From Rosellinia necatrix (Eukaryota; Ascomycota; Sordariomycetes; Xylariales; Xylariaceae), in NCBI GenBank assembly GCA_021209875.1, contig JAGYVD010000002.1:1550001-1614000 (forward strand): a stretch of 64,000 bases of DNA. The letters are read 5' to 3'. The position numbers were made by a program, and so were the translations under genes. Below are positions 23,402 through 34,434 of the stretch, in pieces. The notes under the pieces were generated by a model. That model made no database searches and was not told the origin of the DNA. It saw nothing but the letters and a program-made list of their open reading frames with translations. Position 1 is the first letter of the stretch. Every line of letters starts with the position of its first letter.

Positions 23402-26031
23402 CTATAGATGAATCGTCATGATATCGTTCTTGTCAAAAGCTTTGTTACAATTCGGGCATTTCCGCATTCGGTTGGCGAGCCGATCATCAACGCAACCCCG
23501 ACAGAAAATATGCCCACAGCCTCGAATCATGGTGTTCTTGAAGTCCTTTTTGCAAATCGAACAGGTAGCCATACTCTATAAATCAGGTTAGGCCAGCAAC
23601 AAATACACCGATTTTCGGGGTCACTTACACGAAGCATTTCTTCTTCTTCAGAAGAGTTGCTGAGGCTCTTGACTTTCCACTTATCCCTGTCCTTTGCAGT
23701 TGATTCGAGACGGACCTTGAGCCTCTCTACCTCGGTTTCCAGATTCGCGTTCCGCTCCCTCGCCGTAGACGTAGAAGAATCCTTGGTTTTTGCGAGGTTG
23801 CTCAGCTCAGAGACTTGTTGCTTAAGTGAGTCGTAGCGCCTGGACATGTCGTGATTCGTCGACTCGAGCTTCTTGTTTTCAGCCATGACCGAGCTATTCG
23901 TCTGCTTCATATCTGCCAGTTGTTTGTCGAGATTTGTAACGAGCGTCCGATTGTGTACCTCCACTTCTTTCAGCTGAGATATAATTTCAGAGCTCTTCAT
24001 GTTTTGTGACCGCAACCGCTTGACCTCGTCAGCCTTTGTGTCACTCTCTTTGCGTGCGTTGAAATATTTCTGATCGGCCTTGCTCTTTTCCGCGATAGAT
24101 ACCGCTACGCGTTCTTCTTGAGCTGCAAAGTCCATGACTTTCTTGTTGGCCAGTGCCTGGAATCTTTTAACGGCACTCGTCATTCCAGGTAGCTCGTTTT
24201 CAATAGACTCGTAGTCACTCTTTAGTTTTTTATACTTTTCTCGAAGTTCATCAAATGACATGTCATCGATTTCGGAAGGGGCCGTCATGTCCACGTCCTC
24301 GTTAGGTTTTATCCTTTGAAGCTCGAGCTCCAGAGCCGATATCCGATCCTCCTTGGCATTAAGAAGCTCGTTCATATAGTCGACAGCTGTGCGTTCCTGC
24401 TCTTTACTAGCTTTCAGCATCACTACATCAGCGTGAAGCTCGTCCCTGGCTGCCCTTACACGGGCAAGGTCGGTATCCGCTCGCTGAAGTTGGTCTTCCA
24501 GTTCTACTATGAGATCCCGACCTTCCGATTCGATCCGCTGACGACTTGCTTCTCTCTCTTTTTCCAGCTTCATTTTGTCCTGCTTCAGGGTGAGGCATTC
24601 AGCTTCTAGATTGTTGACCCTTTTAATGAGATCTTCATTCTGGGCTTTGAATAGTTTGAAAGTTTCGGTCCGAGAATAGTCTTCATCCGTAAGGCTTGTT
24701 AATCGAGTTTGGAGGGAAGTGAGTTCTGCTTGTAGAGTTTTGTTTTGCGTTAATGCGGCTTCTAGTTGCTCCTTTTGTTTATCTGCAACAGCGTTGAGCT
24801 CTTGCAAAGCTACTTGTTGTGATGCGTAATTTCCGTTACTTTCATCGGCACTTATGCCGTTGGTCTGGTCCACGCCTGTAGCCGATCTCGTGGTCGAGTT
24901 TGCGAGAGCTTGCTGCTCCAATTTTTGAACCTGCGCGCTCTTCACGCGGTCTAGTCGCCGTTCCGCTTTCATGTACCTCAACGTGGCATTGTTTAGTTGC
25001 TCAGAAAGGCTATCTTTGTCGGAAGCAAGGCGGTCGACTTTAACAATAAATTCTTTTTGGTTGGCCAGAAGATTGTTGACCTGTGACTCTAGATTTGTAA
25101 CATTTGGGGTGATATTGCCACGATTGCTTGCGAGTTGAGAAAACATCGCTTCTAGCATCGATTTGATTTTTGCGGCCTTCTCTTTTAGGTGGGATTCGAA
25201 CTCCTCGACATCTTTGAATTGGGTCTGCGTAGGAAATAGCCGCTCTGGGTGCCCGTTAGCAGCTGGCCAGCCAGATATATAGGGTAATGTCCTACCTTCT
25301 GACTCATCCTGAGACGGTATACTACTCTTGACTAGAACTGAAACCTCTTGTAACAGCTTCTCAATCCGTTAGCACTACCGAAGGGGGAGTATGGAATATC
25401 CGATTTCTGCTCACCTGTATCCACCACGCATCGATGACACGGATATGGTCATCATGGTATGTGGATCGCTTGTCAAGCTCCTCTAATCGAGCCTCCAGAG
25501 TCGCCTTGTCGCGTTTGTACTCAAGCATCTGACGATATATGGCATCTTTTTGATATTCCTACACATCCCAGTCTCGGCATTAGCGGCACAGCTCATTCGT
25601 GATAATGTGGCGGGGGTGGAGGCATGAAATGGTGCAGGCAAACTCTTATTCGAGAATATGAGCAAGGAGACAGGGCGGGATGTAGTTGGTGATATATAGG
25701 TCAATGACATGCCAAGTCGCGCATCAATTCTGAGAGCGTAAGTACGTGGACGGGCAAATGAGCTGGATGACAAAGGCTCCGAATAATCCCACGTGCTCGT
25801 AGAAAAGTCTGCGACCGTGACAAGAATGGTTCGGGTGGAGCCAGAATGAATCAGAGGGCGAAACCGGTCTGACGAGAATGTTGGCGGTCAAGCAGAACTA
25901 ACCTCAACCCAGACTTCATCTTTCGGGTCGGCGTCTTCCTTCGCCTTACTGCTGCCGTTAACAGCCTGCCGCTTGCTCGGGGGCGCGATATCGTCAGTGC
26001 TGTTAACGGCAGGTCTCTTACGGTCTTCCAT
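23402..26031 (-). CDS. bre1: E3 ubiquitin-protein ligase Bre1 (histone H2B)
   Basis: Four exons (26031-25903, 25558-25415, 25356-23629, 23575-23402) give 724 aa in frame, a typical Bre1 length. Bre1 with Rad6 mono-ubiquitinates histone H2B, which is needed for H3K4 and H3K79 methylation. The basic N-terminus [14 protein letters not shown] is family-typical. A very long Glu/Lys/Leu-rich coiled coil covers most of exon 3. The C-terminal RING is complete: Cys672, Cys675, Cys687, His689, Cys692, Cys695, Cys707 and Cys710, ending IMTIHL. The RING lies in a separate last exon after a 53-base intron. The start at 26031 is chosen for the conserved MEDRKRP and good Kozak context; an in-frame ATG at 26082 would add 17 residues. 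The third exon start assumes an AAG acceptor at 25357 so that WWIQ runs into LLQEV. The first intron is long (344 bases). Bdp1 is divergent. Confidence 0.93.
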
Positions 26032-26841
26032 TTTGACCCGGGTCGAGAGTGGCGCTACGGTCGGCGATGTTGACGCAGGCATCAGAAATAAAGGTAGGGG
26101 AGGTCGTTGGGGGGTATTAACAATGCTTAGAATAGAAGGTAACGTCGTGGAGATGGCGCCAGGTAGGGGGACAAAGAGAGCGCAGGCGTCGGGAGAGATT
26201 AGGAGACGGCGGAGACACGCGTGTCTCCGACAGACAGGCAGACGGCAGACGACAATCAATCAAGGAAGGCGATCCCCAAAGGAATCCCTTGTCGGGAAAA
26301 AGACACCAGTCGCGAGGAGCCCGAGGTCCCAGTGGAAGGCGGAGCAGCGATGGGAGGCGAGAGAGAGCCGTCGAGGGAAGGGGGAATTGGGTCAAGTGAT
26401 TGCGCAAAGAAAAGAAGGTTAGGGATGGTTGAATGAGCGGAAAGTGATGAGCACGGCTGCTAAGAGGAAGCACTGGCACGAAAAATCCAGGTTGCAGATG
26501 GACAGGACTCCTCCCAGCGCGGTCAGAACACGCTAACCATTTCTGGCCAAGCCGCTTATCAACAGGGCCATGCCATGAGGACGGCCGTCTAAGGGGGGTA
26601 GAAGAACTCCATATGTACCCAAGGCGCACGGGGGGGGCCGTAGGCAGCTGATGGACAGATGTTTTCCGCCTCCTGGATGCTACCCAGGTAGGTAGTCTGG
26701 TAGGGCAAGAAGGTTAGCCTCCCTACCTAGGGGAGGCAGTAGGGATCCTGCACGGGGCTTCAGATAAAAAAGTAAGTACCCGTGTGCCCACGTATGGTAG
26801 GTATGTACGGCATGTACCATACAAGTAGGCAAGCAGACAAG

Positions 26842-26877
<36 letters not shown>

Positions 26878-27793
26878 CACTCACTAGTGTCAGGAAGCAG
26901 GAGGTAGGTAGGAGTTTCACCTAAGCCACAGGCCGCTTTTTATTCCCAACCTGAGCCAATGTTTGTTTGCATGCTCCAGTCGCAAATGACCATTTCGGGG
27001 TTGTCATGTCATCATAAGTACGTTTTTGATACCTATCACACATAGTTTTACTTGGTTGCGTACAAACCCCAAGCTCCGACCGCCCTAGGTACATAAAAGT
27101 AGGTACATACCCAAGAATTTCTAATCCACAGCTAAAGTTCACGCTACTAGAAGACTTAGCATCTTGGTTCGTCTTCAAGAGTATCTAACCACAAAATATA
27201 TAACCCGAAATGTACCTACCTACCTACTTACCTAGGAATAGGAGTGCCAAAATAGGTCAGGTTGGGCACTTAGCGAAAGCGGCAAGTATGCGAGTCGATA
27301 GTGCAGTAGTGCTGTAAGGGAGGCAGTAGGTAAGGGGCAAGAGGGGCTAGAACGGGCAATAGAAAGGCAAGGGGTGGTGAAGTGGGCTGTGGCGGTGTCT
27401 ACCTCGGTGGGTGGCTTGGCGCCGTGTCCCTCCATTGCGCCAAAACAACCCCTCCGATGACTGAAAAAAAGAGGGCCATAGGCACTACCTACCTCTCTTA
27501 CTTAGTTACTTACTATCCAAACCGCAAACCACTTTTACGCTGGCTTTTCATCTTGGTGCCCTCCCACGTTTGCCTCTATCCGCGATCTACTATTGTGGAC
27601 TTAGAATTGCCACGCCTTGAATTGGCCTCTCCCATAAGCACACTGCTTCTTCAACATCGACTGCACGTGTAATTCCTCGTGGGCGCAATTGTTGAGGACG
27701 AGACATCACCCCACCAACTCCCCCAGGGTCATGTCAACACCACATCTAACCCAGATATAATCGCGCTTTTGGGAACGACCGAGGAGCTGACCC
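26032..27793. other. Shared upstream region of divergent BRE1 and BDP1
   Basis: About 1.8 kb between the start codons of two divergent transcription/chromatin genes, so it should hold both promoters. It carries a GGCA repeat at 26828-26879 and many TACCTA/TAGGTA motifs (near 26688, 26728, 26910, 27088-27105, 27207-27235). No gene is supported. Confidence 0.65.
26828..26879. repeat. (GGCA)n microsatellite
   Basis: About nine perfect GGCA units preceded by variant AAGCAGACAAGC. It lies in the divergent BRE1-BDP1 promoter region. Confidence 0.9.
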
Positions 27794-29890
27794 ATGAGTT
27801 CCATGCTGAAGAAGACCGGTGGCCTGTCCTTCAAACCGAAGGCGGGCCGCCGACCGGGAGCAGGCCCTCCCAAGCCTGTCGCCAGCTCAACCTCGGCCCC
27901 AACGACGCGCGCTCCAACAACCGAACCGCAATCTCAGACCTCAACTCCCGCCGCCTCCCATCCATCGACCCCTGCCGTTGTTGCCCCAATTGAGACGCCA
28001 ATTGAGGATCCAAATCAACCATCTATTCCCACCGAACCCCCGCCGCCGCCGCCCGAACCAGCGCGCCTACCAGACCCCTCAGACCCCTCAGCGCCCGAAC
28101 CCCGCGTAGATGTTCCCTCCGTTCGGCCCGTACCAGAACATCTGGACTCTCTATCTCCGGCGCCCCCGACCCCCCAACCGAGTGACGAGGCTGTGCGTGA
28201 TTCTGCACCGCGCTTGGAAACAAGTCGGCCAGCTATCAGCCCGCCAAGTCCAAGCCATGATGCGCAACCGACTTCTGGTACTAAAACGAGAAATAACGTT
28301 TCCATTAGGGTTGATACGACTTCGCAACCTTCCGCAACTATTCCTACGACGACATCGGAGCCATCAAGCCCCGAAGAAGATGCGATATTAGGTTCATCCA
28401 CAGCCACTCCTTCCCCGCCTATATCCGATCCCGTTGTTGTGGTGTCGCCATCTGATGAAGCTGCGGTACCCCAACCCCCGGCACCAAAAAAGCAAACACC
28501 TCGGAGGCGCAAGTCAACCATAACCGAGGGTGATACCGGCGTGGAGGACTCTGGCCCCAAGAAAAAGCGACAACGCCGAAAATCGAGCGCTGCTGCGACA
28601 ACTGAGGCCAGCGAAGATGCGAGCGCCGAGGCTGAGAGACCCGTAAGGCGGCGGAAGCGTGAACCGACTCCTGAAAACGCAGAGGAATTGACGGTAGATC
28701 ACTCTACTATGACGGTTGGGGAACTAACCAAGGATCTTGGTATTGGTAAACGGTTTAGGCATGCAGAGGAGATTGAACAACGGGCACGAGAAGCTCGCGC
28801 AAAATATCGGCTGAAGAGATTGGAGCGTGAGAAACGAAGACTTGGCATATTTCCCCACGAAAATGAAGATTCAGTGTCAGAGCCAAACACTTCGAACGAC
28901 AATGCAGCAACCCGCGGGGCCGCTATTGCCCAATTGGGAGCCTCAATGGAACCGGGGGCGGGACAAGGCGTTGGTTACGATGTTGTAGACGGACAGATCG
29001 TTGTTCATGCCGCATCTCTTGTCGTCGACAGGCATAACCGGGACACGTCGAACTTAGAAGAAGTTGAAGAGAACGACTTCACAAATCGTAAGTCGACCAC
29101 CTCATATGGCTTTCGATTAATTAGCCGAGACCTGTTGTCCTCAGCAAGATTTCCTCAGATCGGCTGTGGGCGGTTGTTGAACGTTATTTATACCTCATAA
29201 AATGCTCGAGACTTTTGTCTGTATATCTAAAATTCTAATTGCGTCATATACAGTGGTCAACGCGGGTTCTTTCCGGAAGCGTGTTCAAGTACCCGGTAAT
29301 TGGACGGATGAAGAGACAGAGAAGTTCTATCGGCTGTTGGGGATGTTTGGGACGGATTTTGAAACCATATCCCGTCTATTCCCGGGTAAGAATCGGCGCG
29401 CCATCAAGCTTAAATTCAACAAGGAGGTGAGTCGCATCCTCCTAACCATCCCATCTATTTAGTTCCGCCAGGACTTTGCTAATCCTCTTTCCCCCTCGTC
29501 CAGGAAAGACTTCGTCCGAACCGTGTCAACGCCGCCATGATGGTACGCGGCCAGAAGAAAGTCAACATCGACATGGAGGAGTACAAGGCGACCCAGCGTC
29601 AGTGGCAGGCCAAGGATAAGATCCTGGAAGAGCACGCTAGGCTCGTTGAAGAGCACGAGCGTGAAGTTGCGCGCCTCCGGGAAGAGCGCCGCGCCGCGGG
29701 CCTCATCGATGATGATGACGACCGCCCGGACAGCGGAAACTCTAATGCGGCCGGCAGTAAGAAAGGGCAGGGGCAAGGGCAAGGAGATGGCGATATCGAA
29801 GTAATCGAGGAGGACGCAGATGCGCTTGGACAGGGAGAGCGAGATATAGATGCCGACAGGGGCACACAACCAGAAGACATTCAAGGCTAA
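27794..29890 (+). CDS. bdp1: Transcription factor TFIIIB subunit B'' (Bdp1)
   Basis: Three exons (27794-29087, 29254-29426, 29504-29890) give 617 aa. Introns are 166 and 77 bases with GTAAGT and GTGAGT donors. Bdp1 joins TBP and Brf1 to form TFIIIB, which places RNA polymerase III on tRNA and 5S genes. The N-terminus MSSMLKKTGGLSFKPKAGRR is family-like. A long disordered Pro/Ser/Thr-rich region follows, with basic patches such as PRRRKS and KKKRQRRKS, then a Glu/Arg-rich helix. The SANT/Myb domain spans about 446-495 with W448, GMFGTDFETISRLFPGKNRRAIKLKFNKE, and is split by the second intron after KE. The third exon continues ERLRPNRVNAAM. The C-terminus is acidic and Gln/Gly-rich. Splice choice is confirmed by the uninterrupted SANT domain. 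BRE1 is divergent upstream and RAD23 convergent downstream. Confidence 0.93.
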
Positions 29891-30987
29891 GCAAGCGGAC
29901 CACCGAGTCCACTCAGCTGGGTGTGGCAGAGCTGCACGAGCGAATTACTTCCTTCCCCTTTTCTTTCTCTTCGATTTGATACCCCACCATTAATTTTCTC
30001 TTTTTTTTCCTTTTTAAGAATTGCTTTTCCTGGTATGCTCGGCGCAGCGCAGCGCAGCTGAGCTGTATATTATAGCTCATAGAAAAAAGATGGGAGTTTA
30101 AATGGGTTACGGATAATAAGGGGGTGGGAGATGATAAGTGGCAAAAGGTTTGCTTTTCTGTCATCACCATGGCGAGCGCACAAACAATATAGAACAGGTA
30201 CATATGCTACCATTACCAAACCGACTTTACAAAGAATGCGTCTCGTGATCATGTCGGATGCTACAATGCTACAATATCAACGTGAGCATTCTTTTAGGTT
30301 TCCGGTTTTCTATATATGCCTGCCTCCCCCCCCCCCTCCTCTCCCCAGACCTACCGTGATATCGTATAATATTTAGTCCAGACTATTACTCGCCATGGTT
30401 ACGGTATTAAGTTGAAGATCGTGGTGGTTACCGAGATATTACGGACTAAACCCTAGCTATGCGGGTGCTATCTTATGTAGCCCATAGGCCGCCCTTTGCT
30501 CCAGCGTGTTTAACCCATATTTACCAGCGTAGGGGTCGGGTTGGGATCGGGTTCGCTGTCGAGGTGGCAGGGTCGGTGGGCACAGCGCATAACATTCACT
30601 CTACTCACGGGTTTCAACACGGACCCCTTTCAAAATTCAAGTCTGTTATTTCGTCATCCCTCTGCTAGCAACTAGTATATGAGCTAGCTAGACGTACTGT
30701 GACAATAGGCCGTCCCGAATCACCATCCTTCGGAGCGTCATCGTCGTCGAGATGGCAATATGAACAGTAGGGTGTATCCCCCATTATATTCATAACACTA
30801 CCCCGCAGTAACAAGTGTCGCGTGTGCGTATATCCTGTGGAGGCGGTCAGGCCACACCACAGTGAAAGAGAAGACAAGTGAGCGCGGCGGCTTTGCCGAC
30901 CATCGCACGGATATCGGTCTTCGCGTTAAGGGTGAGAGTAGTAAGTAGTGCAGAAAAGACATCGCAGAATATTAACCCGTATTATGG
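29891..30987. other. Convergent intergenic region, BDP1 / RAD23
   Basis: About 1.1 kb of 3' flank. It contains T-rich stretches near 29995-30015, GCGCAGC repeats near 30041-30057 and a C-run near 30328-30340. No coding sequence is supported. Confidence 0.6.
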
Positions 30988-32853
30988 CTAGTTTTCTGGC
31001 GCCTGGTCGTCTTCGGGCTGATCAAAGAGAAAGTTGGCAGCTAGCTCCTCATTCTTGTCACAGGCAAAATATGCCTGGATGGCCGCATCTCGGTCGAAGC
31101 CAAGCCGACATAACTAGCAGCATATTAGCATGGAGCACATAACGAACTACTTTGTGCGGGTGACTTGCTCTCTCGATGGCATCGCGCTCCTCCTCGGTTA
31201 CACTGATAGCCTGAGCACCCGGCGGGAGCGGTGCATCATCATCGCCATCCTCTCCCAGAAGTTGTAGAAACTGCTCTGGATTCTGAGAAATGAGTTGTGC
31301 GAGCTGAGGATTTCCGGCGCCAAGCTGCTGTAGGATAGGCTCCAACATCTGTGGCTGCTGCTGAACGACCTGTCGAAGTTGCTGAAATTGGGCGTTGTTG
31401 CGCAAAAAGTCGAGGTTTCCGAGATCTCTAGTGCCGGCACCTGCGCCTTGTCCTGCACCACCACCCCCCCCGCGGCCTCCGCCCTGACCTTGCTGTTGGG
31501 CCGCGAGGTCGAAAAGGTTGACGAAGTCACCTTGCGCTGCGCCCTCGGCAGGCTGTGCGGCGGAAGCCGCGGCTGGTGCGGCAGCGACGGCAGCAGCAGC
31601 GGCGGAGGGATTCGATGCTGGTACAGATTGCTGCGGGGGTTGCTGTGCAGGTTGACGAGCAGATTCGGGGATGCCCTGCAAAATTAGCAATTATTTCAAA
31701 ATTATACGTCATCAGCCCAAGCTCACATTTAAAAGGTACTCGACCGCCCGGTCCGGGTTGAAAAAGGCAGCACGTAGCGCAGCTTCGATTTGATCACGTT
31801 CGAACCCCATCGCCTCCATATTGGCAATAATACCAGCTCGTTCAGCACCCATAGCCATTGAGTTGTCGCTAAGACCCCGGCCCGGGGCGGCGGCAGACTG
31901 GGCACCAGCGGGAGACGGTGTGGCGGGGGGCGCGGCACTGGCAGCTGTGGCCGAGCCGGAATGGTGGGATGGGGCGGCTGGAGCAGCAGGTGTTGATGCG
32001 GTAGACCGGGCGGGAGTCTCGGGAACTGAGGTCGAGGCAGGTTTTGCCTATGACTGGATTAGTCACACGAGTCGACGATATGTACACCAACAAAGGCAGG
32101 CAAGCAAGCATTGGGCAACACGCACCTTGTTCACCATGCAGACCACAAATCCCTTCTCCTCGATCTTGTATGTCTCAACCTTCTCTTCATCCTTGAGAAT
32201 CTTGCCTGCACACCTGAGTCAACAGCCATCCATCCCAAACGAGGTGAGCCCCAGTCGCCCTATTTAATGTGCAAAGCATACCAGAATAGATGAGCTTCAG
32301 AGCCTTTGCATCGAAACCTTTCTCGGCGTGGATCTTCTCCTTTACGGTCGACACCTATCACGGCCTTGTTAGAAACCTGTTTTTTTTTTTTTTTTGTTTC
32401 GTTCCCACTAAGCGCTACCGAGAAAACTCCGAGTTGGGTGGGTAGACGAGCAGACGGACGAGCGACAGGCGGCAGAACGGGCGTTGTGATATTAAAGAGG
32501 GTGGGAGGAAGGAGGGAGGAAGGTAGGAAGAAGGTAGGAAGGAAGGGAAAGCATAGAGGGCATGGAAGGCATGGAAGGCATGGAAGGCAGGGAACCATGA
32601 CGACATACAAGGTCGGTGGGCTCGACATCGATGGTGAATTTATTTTGCTTGAGATCCTGGCGCCACCCGGCATGTTAGCAGCGCGACTCGAACGAAGGCG
32701 GCAAAAGACAGGGCAGGGCAGAGGGATCGGATTGTCGCATGTAGAACTCCAGCCAGCGGCGTGCAGCCTGATGCCGACCCCCCCCGCAATCCGCAATTCG
32801 CGGCCTCTGTCTGGGCTGGGATGTGCGCGGCATACCCTGAATGTGATCTTCAT
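30988..32853 (-). CDS. rad23: UV excision repair / proteasome shuttle protein Rad23
   Basis: Seven exons (32853-32836, 32656-32609, 32354-32282, 32205-32126, 32047-31727, 31675-31169, 31113-30988) add up to 390 aa with no frame break. Rad23 binds Rad4/XPC in nucleotide excision repair and carries ubiquitinated proteins to the proteasome. The order is UBL at 1-73 ([22 protein letters not shown] ... FVVCMVNK), a Pro/Ser/Ala linker, UBA1 at about 138-180 ([19 protein letters not shown]), an Ala/Gln/Gly-rich linker, XPC-binding domain at about 268-320 and UBA2 at about 343-383 ([21 protein letters not shown]). The first exon is only 18 bases. Five introns are GT-AG; the last, at 31114-31168, is GC-AG with a strong GCAAGT donor, and only this choice restores the conserved [12 protein letters not shown] of UBA2. 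Intron 2 is 254 bases and contains a purine-rich minisatellite. Confidence 0.94.
31114..31168 (-). other. GC-AG intron of RAD23
   Basis: The 55-base intron reads GAGAGA then GCAAGT at its 5' end and TGCTAG at its 3' end, with a CTAATA branch-like element. Its removal joins AIER to LCRLGFDRD in phase 0 across the UBA2 domain. No GT donor nearby gives a family-consistent reading. Confidence 0.85.
32500..32592. repeat. Purine-rich minisatellite (GGAAGGCAT) inside RAD23 intron 2
   Basis: Imperfect GGAAG-type units from about 32505 lead into three to four copies of the 9-bp unit GGAAGGCAT at 32560-32590. The array ends about 17 bases inside the 5' splice site of intron 2 (donor at 32608, minus strand). 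Confidence 0.8.
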
Positions 32854-34434
32854 GTTGGTGGAGGGTGCAGCTTGACGACAGCCGCGGCGGTGACAAGTGT
32901 GCGGAACGGGGATGTGAGTTGGACAAAACAATGGTTAGCTTAGCGAGCGAGTTGTGGTGGTGATGGGAGTAGTAGTAGTGGTGGTGGTGGTGGTGGTGGA
33001 TGCTACAGATGGTCTGGTCAGTGAGAGAGGTGGTAAGGTCGCAGTATGGCTACTTGTAGAAACACCACCAATTTTAGGTAGCAGCTACATGATGAATGAT
33101 GTGTTGCGCAGGTGGTGGGGAGCCCCTCATTGGTCCAATGACGACCCAACTGCAGTGGCGCGCCAGCCCAGCCCAGCACTTGATAGGTGGGCTGGGCTGG
33201 GCTAGATAGGTACCTAAAGTGCCTACCTACGCTACCTAAACTTTGCATGGGCCAGCTACAGCCTGACCAAGGTTCTTTCCTACATGACTTACCTTTCGTT
33301 GGCAGCCTCTCATACGTAGATGATATGATGCCTTGTTCACCTACCTAGATACCTACCTACCTACTACCTAAGGTTATCTAGGACGTCTTATCTAGAGGTT
33401 TGCCGCATGCACCTACCAATGTGGATAAGACACGGTCATCAGGTAGATGGTAACTCGGCTGAGATGGGAAGTCAAAAACGTAGCCAGTACACACACCTAC
33501 CTGGTGATTGCCCACCTACTTAGAAATTATCATCGCTATCATTCTTGCCGTTATCTTTATTGCACCCACAGGTAATTGCTTGACCAAGTACTAAGCAAAC
33601 TACAGAAGTATTGAAAAATGTATTGAGAAGAAGAGAAAAACCTTTTGTTTCGTTACAATCCTGATAGTAGAACTAGCTATAACTAGCCAAGACAAATAAA
33701 AATAGACGTCATCAGAACCTACAGTGGGTGGTAATTGGACAGGCATACTCAAATTTTTTAAATTTTTTTAAAAAAAAAGGCTGTTTGCAGGTAGTTACTA
33801 TATACTTGGGTAGAACACTATGTATGCACTTGCCATGCGGCATGGTTACAATGGTCACTACAAGTGCAGCAATTGCTACTCATTTTTGCCGCCAAGTAGC
33901 AAATAGTTAATTTCCATACTTTACTGACAGTATATTATCTCCCCATATACCTACCAATACCGAGGACCGTACCAAATGGTAGCTAAAAACGGAGACTGAA
34001 GTTCCAGTATGGTTTGATATGACCTCCACTATAGGACGTGCGCGACATGAAGTGACACTAAAGACCATCATCCCCTTTGGTTTTATGTTTTATATTTTAT
34101 GCTTTACTATGTTTGTATCTCATATTGCTATTTTGCTCCGTCTCCCACTACCTTCACGGTTGGTAGGGAGACTTATATGATTTCCCCCTCGGGGAAATAT
34201 AAACCCAACGCCACGCTAAATGACAGTGGTATCCTTCGAACTCCTCAAACACCGATATACCCACCCTGTCGCGAAAACATATATACCGCCTCTATACCAA
34301 GCTGGCCATGGCGAATCTCTCTAAGATCCAGCCGAGTCGTCACTCATTAATTATCATACAGGCTATCCTTTGCCCCGCATCGACGCTCATTCGGGGTATT
34401 GTCCACTGCATCCTTGATCCGCGGTCTTCCTCTC
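32854..34434. other. RAD23 upstream region and 3' flank of the four-TM protein gene
   Basis: About 1.6 kb. The first part is the RAD23 promoter and holds a GGT repeat at 32953-33000. Next is a stretch very rich in TACCTA motifs (33206-33240 and 33341-33380), then A/T-rich sequence around 33640-33780. No gene is supported. Confidence 0.6.
32953..33000. repeat. (GGT)n / (AGT)n trinucleotide repeat
   Basis: GGT units with an AGT interruption, about 100-150 bases upstream of the RAD23 start codon. Confidence 0.85.

Noticed and set aside
28015..28560. 181-codon Gly/Ser-rich frame antisense to BDP1
   Set aside because: Shadow of the Pro/Ser/Thr-rich BDP1 exon on the other strand.
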